A stretch of DNA of 64,000 nt from Chrysomallon squamiferum (lineage: Eukaryota > Mollusca > Gastropoda > Neomphalida > Peltospiridae): the NCBI GenBank assembly GCA_012295275.1, contig CM022679.1, forward strand, positions 17,742,342 to 17,806,341, written 5' to 3'. A program made the translations under genes and the position numbers. Below are positions 25,270 to 36,299 of this stretch, in pieces (within the stretch, counting starts at the first letter, position 1; every line of letters starts with the position of its first letter). The notes under the pieces are model-generated. The model worked only from the letters and a program-made list of their open reading frames with translations. It was not told the DNA's origin and made no database searches.

Positions 25270-25801
25270 ACATACCGTACATCAATTTTGTCAGGCCTGC
25301 TGCGGGCAGAGACATCCCATGATATTATACGAACATTACCTGACATTACGCATGCGCAGAAAATAACATTTTCGATTCAGTTGAATTATCTGAGGACAGA
25401 CTTTTTCCATAGTATCACTAGCGGGCTGAAAACCGTGTGAGTTCTGCGACTTTTTGCGATTTTTTTACCTGTGTATTCATACCTGTATGTACTTGGTTCC
25501 GTAATAGCTCTCTGTAGGATAGTGTTTTCGATCAGTAAAACATGACAGAGAGAGAGAGAGCGAGAAAAAGAATTAACATATAATTTCATTTCTACTGACT
25601 TAGAAATTAAAACAGTTTCCTAAATTGTTGGCATAGACTTCCGTAAAACCACCTGTCGTATATCGCGTTAATCCACGCTAATACGCCAGTCACAAAAACA
25701 CATGCTGTTTAATGCTAATGAGGATGATAAATGTTGACGGTTTCTAGAAATAGTTTCAGTGATTATTGTTTGAGGGAATATCGCGTTTCTTCCACTTGTT
25801 G
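25270..25801 (+). promoter_or_regulatory. candidate promoter / first-exon region
   Basis: CGCATGCGCA at 25349-25358 matches the core of the NRF1 promoter motif and lies in a CpG-richer stretch. About 440 bp downstream, TTG|GTAAGTAA at 25799-25807 is a near-consensus 5' splice donor (GT at 25802). No long open frame lies between, so any exon would be 5' UTR. The microsatellite-like (GA)n at 25543-25562 interrupts the region. Transcription is inferred; the sequence shows only the motifs. Confidence 0.3.
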
Positions 25802-25904
25802 GTAAGTAAACACTTATTATTGTTTTTATCTACTACATTGGATTTAATCTTGCTGTTTCTCTTCAAATGTAATTAGTCAGTCATTGTGCCACTACTTCTA
25901 ATAA

Positions 25905-25911
25905 TAGCATC

Positions 25912-25962
<51 letters not shown>

Positions 25963-26078
25963 TTTCATCATCACCATCATCATTTTCATCATAATAATGA
26001 TGATTTATTTATTTTTAATAACAACAACGACGACGACGACAACAACAACAACACAACAACAACAACAACAACAACAAC

Positions 26079-26160
<82 letters not shown>

Positions 26161-26178
26161 ATTATTATTATTATTATC
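25905..26178. repeat. compound trinucleotide tract (AAT)(AAC/GAC)(AAT)(ATT)
   Basis: (AAT)16, TCA units, then AAC/GAC units (26021-26079), then AAT to about 26125 that switches to ATT. The last switch makes a self-complementary palindrome. The poly-Ile, poly-Gln, poly-Asn and poly-Tyr frames here are repeat translations. Confidence 0.95.
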
Positions 26179-26189
26179 GTTCTTATTAT

Positions 26190-27417
26190 TAATCTTGCAA
26201 TACATAGAAAATAATAATCAGATATTATTGTTTTTTAAAGAAACAGATTTTAAAAAGAAGAAAAAAAATGATTTAGTCAAAAACTAGCTTAGGGCAAAAC
26301 ATATATATATATATATAGATGTTACAGGTGAAATCGTGATGAAATTAGCGACTTGTGTCACAAGTAATTTCTTATTCACGAGTATCGACATTTTTCTTTG
26401 TCAGCTATTTTCAACACATTTTTCTTAGAGGGTATATATGGGCCTTTCATCTTTTGTTGTATTTATCAGAACTTTTTTCTTTACTATTTATTTTACTATC
26501 CGTCTTTTTATTAGGCAGTATAACAATTCGTAAATAATTATATTGGTTTTATGTAGGGCGTCTTTTAAATAATAATAATAAAAAATATGGTTAAAGATTA
26601 GAAAGTCAGTAATGTATAAGACATTGTCATGTGTTTGCAAATCAATATAAATATTGTGTAAAATATACGTGGAGCATGCTATTACAGTGTTGTGGTGGGA
26701 GTAATAGCTTTACATTCATGTCGATAATAATAACCCTGAGATGTGCTTACAACCGAGGGAAAGAATTTAGCAAAACTTCAGAATATAATATTATGTGTGT
26801 ATATATATATATATATATGTACGTGTATATATTTATTATACAAAATGTAATATTATCCCTCCTACATATGTTCATTTTATTTAAAGTAATATAAAATTAT
26901 TTATCCCATAAATATACATCAATATTACATAAAATACATTTGATTAAGTACGTAATATTATCTCTTGTACAGTCATGTATGTTTCTCTATTTATATTTTA
27001 TTCCATTGCTTATATGCAAAACATATGTAAGTGTATTTGTGTCTATACGTATACATCTGTAGATAGAAAGAGAAAAACTTTTAAAAGAAATTTGCTATGT
27101 ATTATTATAAAATATAATATTGTACGTACACTGGTTTACGTATTCAAATACAAATTAATATAATATCACATTGTATTAAAAACAAATTATGAGTACTTCT
27201 GTAAAATGTCTGAAATGTTGTTAACTGCGGAAACGTGCTAATAACATTAATAAGCTTGATTTTAATTATTTATATTTTTTCAGTAATTAAGAACTCTTTT
27301 GTATAAAATAAGGAAACATCTTCACAATTAATCACATTTTTGTGCGAGTGTAGTGAGATTAAAAATCACTTTGTATATAAAACCTTACTAATGATTACAC
27401 AGGTTTCCTAATACACG

Positions 27418-27420
<3 letters not shown>
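26190..27420. other. intergenic DNA, no gene seen
   Basis: AT-rich sequence with short (AT)n runs (about 26300-26318 and 26800-26819). Small open frames (26355-26537, 26631-26894, 26975-27163) show no recognised domain. Confidence 0.5.

Positions 27421-27423
<3 letters not shown>

Positions 27424-27475
<52 letters not shown>
27424..27475. repeat. (AT)26 microsatellite
   Basis: Perfect AT tract followed by CA-rich and TACA-rich degenerate repeats to about 27860. Confidence 0.95.
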
Positions 27476-27478
<3 letters not shown>

Positions 27479-27969
27479 GATGTGAAGATATGCACACATG
27501 CACATTCATACACTTTACACTGTATCCGCATAAACACATATACAACATATAAGCAATGCATGCATACATTCATTCATGTATACATAAATATATACATGCA
27601 TATATTTACATATTTACAAATAGTCACGTTTATGTGTCTATACATTTACAGATAGATCATTACATAGGTAGATATATACGTGTGTGTGTGTGTATGTGTG
27701 TGTGAGTGTTGTTTAGCAACACACATATATACTTAATACTCATATCTACATAAATACACATACACACACATAAACATACACCTACAGCTACATACATACA
27801 TCATCCATACAAACATAATCCATAAATATACATACGTACATACATATTTATTTATTTTCTTACATAATTATACTCAGACCTCTCACTGTCCAGTCAAACG
27901 TAAATTATTCAACTTTCGAGGATCCAATAAATCGAGAATGGATGGATCTTTGATCCAAACGCTGCAATT

Positions 27970-28030
27970 CGTCAAATGTTACGTCACAGATGTTGGCGTT
28001 TTTGCGTAATGCGGCAAGTTATAAAAGTGT
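27970..28030 (+). promoter_or_regulatory. candidate TATA promoter with CRE-like site
   Basis: TTACGTCA at 27979-27986 (CRE/ATF-like) lies 41 bp before a perfect TATAAAAG at 28020-28027, in a local CpG-richer segment. A start would be expected near 28050. No convincing open frame or splice donor follows closely, so this may be a chance arrangement. Confidence 0.25.
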
Positions 28031-28039
28031 CACAAATTA

Positions 28040-31000
28040 CTAGCAAGTAATAAAACAAGGGGTTTAGAGAGTTCTTTGAAAACGTCATAACATTATGAAC
28101 ATTTGGAATGAAAAATAAGTTGTAGAAAAAGGCTTATTTATTTCTTTTCTTTTTCATACTATTCATCTTTCCTTCTGTTATAATAATAATATATCTATTT
28201 GGATGTGTAAGAATAGATACCCTATGTAACATATACAATTGTACTAATTCTGAGATTTGTATGAAATATAGGAAATATACATAATATTTACATACATGAA
28301 CGTCTAATTTAAAATGTATATATCAATACATTCTCCACATAGATACATACATATACATATGTATATCACATATATAAATACTTACATATGTATATAACGG
28401 ATACACACACTTACACATCCAAATGCATACATTTGTTATTATAAGAGAATGAAACATGAATAGTATTAAAAAGAAAAGAAATAAATAAGTTTGTTTTTCT
28501 CAACTTATTTTTCACTTCCACGTACACGCCCCGAGACAGGTTGTAAATTTGTGTCAGTTAAGGGCTGGAGGACATTTGTCAGAAAGAAAACAGACAACAG
28601 GTTTACACACTTACTATTTCTCTGTAATTTACAGCTGCATCTCATTCGGGAAATCTTCAGATTAATTACATTTAATCGTAAGTTGTAAAATTAGGATTCT
28701 GCTTTCTGATGATATAATTACACAGATAATTAAATATATATGTTAGAAAATGAGTAACAGAGTAGCAGACAGATAAGAGGGCGAGAGAACGAAAAAGATA
28801 CGGTTAGATAAATAAACAGAGAATAAGACATATTAAAACAGACAAGGTAGAACTAGGTGGTGGGTAGATAGCGAAATTATAAATAAAGAAATTAATGGGT
28901 CAAGCCTTATCTATTTCTGTATATGATATCCTGTTTAAATATATTACAATATAATTGTGTGTGTGTGTGTGTGTAAGGTACATGTGTATGTAACGGTGTG
29001 AAAAATAAACATACTCAAGTTATATACTGTCATGATGAAGAGAGCGTGTAATTTGGTTGGTACATAAACGTACATAAACTTTCTCTCAAATGAAAAATTT
29101 ATTTTCGATGAAGTGTTGACGAATGAAGAATAAATGAACACTGGACAAAGTAAAATACTTAACAAATGAATAAAGAGAAAACTGCATTTTTCTTATCTTT
29201 ATGTATATGTAGTTATTTGCTGAGCCGCGTTTGCAATTAGAAATGTTTGTATCAGGTGATGTTAAATTAAATGAAGAAAAAGGAAACGATGTTATATGTA
29301 AACAAATTTAACGTTCATTTGACACGCAAGCACCCATGTATACAAACGGAAACATTAAAGAGGGACACTAACCCTTATGTGCCTTCTCCTATATATGATG
29401 CGTTTCTTTTAATAATGACATTTATTTGATATATTCACACTTCGGCGTGAATTCCTACAAAACCTGTCACATTTGTCTGAGTTGCCCTAACGTATATTAT
29501 ATTACTAATTTTTTTTTTTGCAGCTGATTCGCATTTTGAATAGATGAGTGGAATTACAGAGGAATACTGAACAGTAAATTATGCCTTAATATGTGTAATA
29601 TACCTATACCAAGCAGCATAACAGTCGTTACTGAACAGAATAATAAACTATATACGGATAACTGTAATATATTGTATAGAGAATACTGTTCCATACTATA
29701 TACTGAACACTGTAATAAATTTTATATTTAAGTGTAATATAGAACACTGTAGTATAGTGTACTGTGTTTAAAAATAATCTTTATTAGATTTCAGATGAAC
29801 TGAACATTTTTTACATACTTTACCCATCAACATTGTTTTTATCCCATTATAAAGACAAGTAACGTAATGGTACAATATCTAAACTGTGCCAGTCTACAGC
29901 ATGACTGCACTAACGTGACATGTAGAAAGGTATGATCATATTTCTAAATCACATAGTAGAAATCGAGCAGGCATTCTTCTGGGTGGGTCAATGCTCAGAA
30001 AACTCACAGATATACGTAAACGTTAACAAACACAAGTAAGAAAAATAAGCGATAACTTTAAATACAGAGAAAGGTAATTTTACAATGATTTTGCATATAA
30101 TCACAATCAAAAAATGAAAAACAAAACAAAGGAACAGTAAACACAGTAGTAACAGTTAAATCAATAATAAGAACGGCGCAGGAGTAGTAATAAAATCATC
30201 AACAACATTTGCAATAAAACCTCTTATATACATCACTATTTTTCCTGTCATATTATGTTGTATGGTGCTTTCCGTCGATTTCTACAGGGAAACTGTTATG
30301 ACCGTAACTTAAAAATATTTTATTTTTTGTAGGTATTAGTAATCGATAATCTTAAGTAAGTTTAACAGTAAACAAGCGATCGTTGTACTCATTACTTAAC
30401 ATTTTGTTTTATTTAATCTACGTTTTGGTCTTTGCCATTCAACGATCATTTCAAACAGAATGATATAATTTATTTATTTATTTATTTATTTATTATTATT
30501 ATTATTAATTCAAATAAGTATTCAAATGACCAGAACTATGAGAACAACCATAACATCGACAGCAACTGCAACAACAATAGCAAATCAAAACAAAACGATA
30601 AAAACAACACCATTTATTTATTTATTTGCGGTAAAGAGATCTTCTAAAATAATAATATATTTCAACTATTTCTTCATAAGTATTAACACTTACACGATAA
30701 CAAGTACAATTAACACGAAAAACACTAGAAAAAACAGTAACAGATATAGTAAACCATGTCCTTACATATCGTATTTCAATTACAAAATAATACACTGAAT
30801 CAGTCATATCCCTTCCAGGAAATGTAACAGATTTTTGACCAATCAAATGATGGGAATATACGCGCACTTTATTTCTCGATAGGTACTTGTAAAACATTGA
30901 TTATTTTATAGAATAAGAAAAGAAAGAATAAAAAAACAAAAACAAATGTTTCGTTCTAGGCGGATAACATGAACTCGTACAGCATTAAGTGGTCCGCCGG

Positions 31001-31360
31001 GTACCTCGTACTGGCTTTTTAAACAACATGAATATTTTAGACATGAAACAAACACCTGTAAGAAATATGTCAAGGGCGGGATGTTACATATCGTACCATT
31101 CGTCAACTTAGGCATAACAAACTCGTCTAAGTCCATTTAAACTTAAAGGATGAAAACATGAGCAATAATTAGAAGATAGGAGAAAGAGATATATGAGATT
31201 TAGACTTTTTTCACCGAGTCACTCGTTCTCCTTTCACAAATTACCTTTTGCTCGTGTAGTTTACAAAACCGGTGACGGAGATTTAGCTGATGTTTGCACC
31301 TGACGTTACTCAAGGCCTGACAGTTGGTTTACCAGTCAAATCTCTGCACTAAGTAAACAG
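28040..31360. other. intergenic DNA, no gene seen
   Basis: AT-rich with a short (GT)n at 28957-28973 and (TTTA)n plus (ATT)n near 30467-30508. Open frames at 28944-29165 and 30906-31136 on the minus strand have no recognised domain. Confidence 0.5.
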
Positions 31361-31371
31361 GTCAACGACAA

Positions 31372-31401
31372 GCGATGCACGGAAGGTATTCAGTGCATCG
31401 C
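31372..31401. other. perfect 9-bp stem hairpin
   Basis: GCGATGCAC (31372-31380) and GTGCATCGC (31393-31401) are exact reverse complements around a 12-nt loop. The stem is GC-rich compared with its surroundings. Confidence 0.7.
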
Positions 31402-31730
31402 GTTATGCGCCAACAAAATGTATTTTCATAGAACTGTTAGTTTTGATTTTTATACAATGATGTTTATGTTCTCTGGAACAAGGTTTATTGGTATATGTGT
31501 GTGAATAAAAGTGATACTGCAGTTTAGCAAGAGACTGTTTAGAAACATGTCGAAATAATGTTTATGATGGCGTTTTAAAAATAAATATTGAAGATGTAAG
31601 ACATGGTAAAGCTTCATAAAATATTAAGGAAAACAAACATTGTTGTTTAATCACGTTCTGAAATATATTCACTGTTACCACTTCTCTTGATGTATTGAAT
31701 TACCTCACAACTATTTCTTTTCATTCTTTT

Positions 31731-31731
31731 T

Positions 31732-31762
<31 letters not shown>

Positions 31763-31786
31763 TTTTTTTTTTTTTTTTTTTTTTTT
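31731..31786. repeat. (TTTA)n and poly(T)
   Basis: About 8 TTTA units running into T26. It may be the reversed A-tail of a minus-strand retroposon, but no body was delimited. Confidence 0.9.
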
Positions 31787-32384
31787 GAAGACGGCACAGA
31801 TTAAATATTGGCCAGTCGTGACTGACATCATAAATTATTAACTTACAGATTTTGCAAGACAGCACGTTTTTGTGAATTTGATATACCAGTTTTTAATTAT
31901 ATATTTATCGAATATCGCTAAATGTTTCTCTGTGCTACTTTAATGTATTAAATTACTGTAATCTTTCGTAGTTGGTTTTTGTTTCTTTATAAAATATTCT
32001 CTGTCCTCTGAAGAGATAATCTCAAGTGGATTTAAGTGAAGTTTATTGCTATTAAAAAAATAAAAAAATAAATAAAAAAGGAAGTCTTTTGAATAGAAAT
32101 TCAGATATATTGATAATCTTGTATTGTTATTGTTTTTCTTCTTCTTCTTTTTCTTCTTCTTCTTAATGTTATTGAGTCAGTTTGATTTATCAGTAAACAT
32201 AACCTTTTTAATTAAATACTTTAAATGAAATTAAACAAAAAATGAAATTTTGCTTAAATGTTGGTAAAAATAAACACTTTAAGGAAATATTTCTGTTGAG
32301 ATCAATTCCTTTCAAAACAAACAAACAATAAAAAAAAAACCAAAAAAAAAACCCCACTAAGTTTCAGTTTTTTGACAAGTCAGC

Positions 32385-32640
32385 GGAGAGAGGAAAGCAG
32401 TGTAAAAATGTTATCACGTGATCGATGACGTTAGCTATTTCGTTTTATGTGTTTTCCTCGCCTCAAAACAGACTCAGATGTCTCGGGAAGATTTAAAAAA
32501 CCATTTTCGAACATTTGCTCGTCAGCAATCATTTTTCAAAGAAATAACGTTCCTCGGGCACCTCTAACATTGCTTATCAAACGTTATTGCCTCACCTGGA
32601 ATGTTTGGTCTTTATCGATTCTAATACTTGCCAAACGCAA
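32385..32640. promoter_or_regulatory. CpG-richer islet with palindromic E-box
   Basis: ATCACGTGAT (about 32414-32423) is a perfect palindrome with a CACGTG core, the USF/MiT-TFE type E-box. It is closely followed by GATGACGTTA. The surrounding 250 bp is less AT-rich and has several CpGs. The 82-codon frame at 32447-32695 lies over it but has no recognised domain. Confidence 0.3.
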
Positions 32641-32704
32641 CTTTTGTTTTTTATTTCGCACTATCCATCTTTCTGTTCCGTTTGTGTGTTTGTGAAAAGA
32701 TTTG

Positions 32705-32706
<2 letters not shown>

Positions 32707-32740
<34 letters not shown>

Positions 32741-32779
32741 TGTCTGTCTGTCTGTCTGTCTGTACTAACGGGGGGGGGG
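32707..32779. repeat. (TG)16(TCTG)6 and poly(G)
   Basis: TG tract, then TCTG tetramers to about 32763, then G10 at 32770-32779. The His-Thr and Cys-Val frames over it are repeat translations. Confidence 0.95.
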
Positions 32780-33933
32780 AATGTGCGTATATAATTACAC
32801 ATTTTCCAAAATTAGAGAAAGGAAACATCAATACATATTCTTCGATATTTTGTTCATGGTTCACTCATACAGGATGCACATATTTATGTTTTGCCTGTTT
32901 TAGGGCCATATGATAGTCAAACGTTTTCGTTTAGAAAATGAAACTACCAGAACAACTATAACATTTACCACCACTTCTAACAGTACTTTACAGATCTACA
33001 ACTATGAATAGTAGTACCACTGCAACAACTTCGTCATTACAAACTCCAGTCCTGTTACTTCTGCATCATCTATCATGGCTGTAGCCAATGTATCTATTTT
33101 GGCAGCTGTTGCAAGAAATATTTTGTGTATGATGTTATTCATCAAATTATGGGGTGGGAACAACAAAAAACAAGAAAAATCTATGAAACTAAAATGAAAT
33201 CAATCAAAAGTACATTATTTCAACTAGTAATGTATCTGGGAGGTTTTTTGTTGGTTTATGTTGGGTTATAGAGATTACATATATGTGATAAATGTGTTCA
33301 GTAATAGAAACTTGAAAACAACTGTGCTACATAAAACAGGTTATTGTTTCATTTGTCTCTTGCGACCAGGTGTACATTTTACAGTAACGACAAATAATTA
33401 AATACGGTTTGTATATTTGAAATTGTTTTTTAATTTGTTATGGCTAGTAACCCTGGCTAATAATAAAGTGTGATAACACGATAGTATTTTTTCAAAGTCT
33501 GTCATATTAGTAGAATATTTTACTGTTGTTATTACATTATTAGGTTGGGTAGTAATTCATTCATTTATTACGTCTAAGGAACGGCTCATATCTAAATATA
33601 ATCTAAAACAAAATAGATGTTGGTAAATTTGTTGTCATAAAGTTTTGATTAGAAATGGACATAATACTGATATCACACAGAGACACAGACAGACACACAG
33701 ACACTCACACACGCATCATTACACTTACGTATGCCCCTTAATCCCTCCAGTAGAATTAGCAGAAAATAAAACTCCGACCGAAATATTTTCTCCAGTTTCA
33801 AGGGTTATTGACATTTCTAATTATGTGTCTGTCAACTGAGCAATGATAGTTTTTTTCTTCCTTAATTACAAACTGTTGCGGAATTAGTAGGAAAATACGA
33901 CTTGGGCATACACCTTCCACTAAGACGGGGTAA

Positions 33934-34106
33934 GAGGCACCCAATCTGCAAATAGCTTACACAAAGACTTGGATAAGCCGAGCAAACATGTTCTTCGTCC
34001 TTGGCAAAGTTTATTAACTGATAAATGATTCTTTGCCTTTTTCTTGTTTACATGGTGTGTCACTCTAGTTAGGTTTGCGATATTTTCACTGCAGATTGGG
34101 TGCCTC
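33934..34106. repeat. 173-bp segment bounded by perfect 17-bp inverted repeats
   Basis: GAGGCACCCAATCTGCA at 33934-33950 and its exact reverse complement at 34090-34106. The interior is unique and shows no gene. The ends could be inverted repeats of a very small element or a stem with a 139-nt loop. No target duplication was evident. Confidence 0.75.
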
Positions 34107-34629
34107 AATGGAAATAAGAAACCAGCGATTATGTGAAACGAAACCAACAAATGTCCATATTCCACTGGTGGATCAAGTGATGGTGTGCAGTCTGAAGGCT
34201 TTCAAGATGCCTCCTGTGCCTCGAACCTTGGACAGATAGATGGACAAAGTCTTCCACGTATCTGATAATATATATGTTAAAGATGAACATCTGTGGAGAC
34301 ATTATATACTTAAAATAATTATTTATTTTTGTATCATTATTACGGATAATGAGCAGATAACAGTTCATTGTGGCTGTTTGATCTGTAATTTGTATAAATG
34401 TGCTATCCAAGATATTAATACAACTGCTTGAATACCGTACAATAAATATACAGTTATAAAACCAAGCAATTTTGGATAGATAGGTCGATGTTTTAATGTT
34501 CAAATACATTTTGTTCACATTTCTACAGCTGTTTCAAAATTTAATATTTTTTTTAACTGGATCCGCATATGTTGTTAGTTTATTTATGGTTTCGATTTAT
34601 TTTATTTTATTTATTTATTTATTTTTTTT

Positions 34630-35234
34630 CTTTCTTTCTTTCTTTCTTTCTTTCTTTCATTTTATCTCATTTATACGTTTGTTTGTTTTTATGTTTAGCT
34701 GGTTTCCTCTGAAGGTTATATTAAAAATAGATAGTATTGTTGTTTTCAGAACCTAGTTTCATTTCAGTTTTTGAAAACTGTTATTCAACTTTTTCTGTTT
34801 ATGCTGTTTATAGAGCATAAAATACTACTGGTTTTACTACTACTACTACTATTTTTTTTTTTGAACTGCTACTACTTAGTAATGGTAGTGGTAGCTGTAG
34901 TAGTAGTAGTAGTATGAAATCAGATTCAGTAGTAGTAGCATGAAACTACTAGCAGTAGTAGTAATAGTGGTGGTGCAGGTGATGATGATGATCGTAGTGG
35001 AAGTAGTACTAGTAGTAGTAGTAAAAACAGTAGCATTTTATGCTCTATAAACAGCATAAATAGAAAAAGTTGAATAATAGTTTTTAAAAACTGAAATGAA
35101 ACTAGGTTTTGAAAACAACAATACTGTCTATTTTTAATATAATTACAACCTTCAGAAGAAACCAGCTAAACATAAAAACAAACAAACAAACAAACGAATA
35201 AATGAGATAAAATGAAATAAAGAAAGAAAGAAAG
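34630..35234. repeat. large near-palindrome, 220-bp arms
   Basis: The left arm (34630-34850) and right arm (35012-35234) are reverse complements at roughly 90-95 percent identity, from outer (CTTT)n/(AAAG)n through a unique core (atgtttagctggtttc, tagtttcatttcag, gctgtttatagagcataaaat) to inner ACT/AGT repeats. The 161-bp centre is itself made of ACT and AGT units that can pair further. The frames at 34496-34756 (+) and 35102-35497 (-) share a C-terminal stretch because they read the two arms. It is either an inverted duplication or a foldback element. Confidence 0.92.
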
Positions 35235-35724
35235 ACAATAAAGTAATAATAATAATGATGAGGATGATAACGATAATAATGATAATGATGATGCTGGTGA
35301 TAATAGTGATTATAATAACAATCATAGTAAGAAGAATTAGATATTAAGTAGTGATACATGCATACATGCATACTCACATACCAACAAGGAAGTATATAAT
35401 CTCTCACACAATAATAAGTCTTGATATTAATGACAGTATTTTTAATAAAGATTATACATCCATGATGAAATTTAAAATTATGCTTTAACTTTCTCAAATG
35501 GAAATTATAGCCACATTACTATTAAGAATCCATTTTGGCATGTGGAATTCCAGCTGGAAAAATAAAACATTAAACTTATACAAGATGGATTTTAATATCA
35601 ACAGGTAAAAAACAAGCGTCATAAAATTAAAACAGCTTCATATTATAATAATAACGTTGAAAACTTTCATATAACTGAATATTCAATTTATTGATAAAAG
35701 TGTCAGCATAACTGAGCATTGTGC

Positions 35725-35930
35725 GATGAAATCTGGTTTCATAAATATACATGATTATCTAGAAAGTTCAATATAAAATATGCATATATATAGCAGATTC
35801 CACTCAGTATGAAAGCTATTTGCATTAATAACCAAAAGTGTTTTATTCATCTGCAAAGTTTTGTAATACTAATGACTGATAAGGATGCGCGTTTCAAATT
35901 TATATTTTAATGTCCTATGATTTTTTTTAA
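35725..35930 (+). repeat. dispersed repeat family 2, copy A
   Basis: Matches 40310-40505 in the same orientation. Shared words include agaaagttcaatataaaa, atttgcattaa, gttttattcat and atgcgcg followed by tttcaaat. Identity is moderate with indels, so the copies are old. No termini or coding potential were found. Confidence 0.7.
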
Positions 35931-36189
35931 ATGAATAATCAGTTCCTCAGGTGACTTCTATAAGATTGTTTTTCATTTGAACTGTAAACAATTTATAATT
36001 TATATATTAATTTGTGTTTCGATCGGAGAGTTAGTCTAAAGGGGGTATGCAAATAACTATACAAGTTATCGATCTTTATTAATTTTAATTTATGCTGTCG
36101 ACATAATATTTTACTTACCATAATGTGAACATATAGTCAGGAGTTCGAGGGCAATGTACTCTTCATTGTTACTGGGATAATTATTATTA

Positions 36190-36296
<107 letters not shown>

Positions 36297-36299
36297 CAG

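Noticed and set aside
34190-34225. Box B-like sequence on the minus strand (GGTTCGAGGCA) as a tRNA or SINE
   Set aside because: No box A at a suitable distance and no acceptor-stem pairing.
34129-34518. 129-codon minus-strand frame
   Set aside because: No recognised domain; most of it has the composition of AT-rich intergenic DNA and it crosses one end of a 17-bp inverted repeat region.
35102-35497. 131-codon minus-strand frame sharing a C-terminus with the plus-strand frame at 34496-34756
   Set aside because: The similarity arises because the two frames read opposite arms of the same near-palindrome; it is not protein homology.
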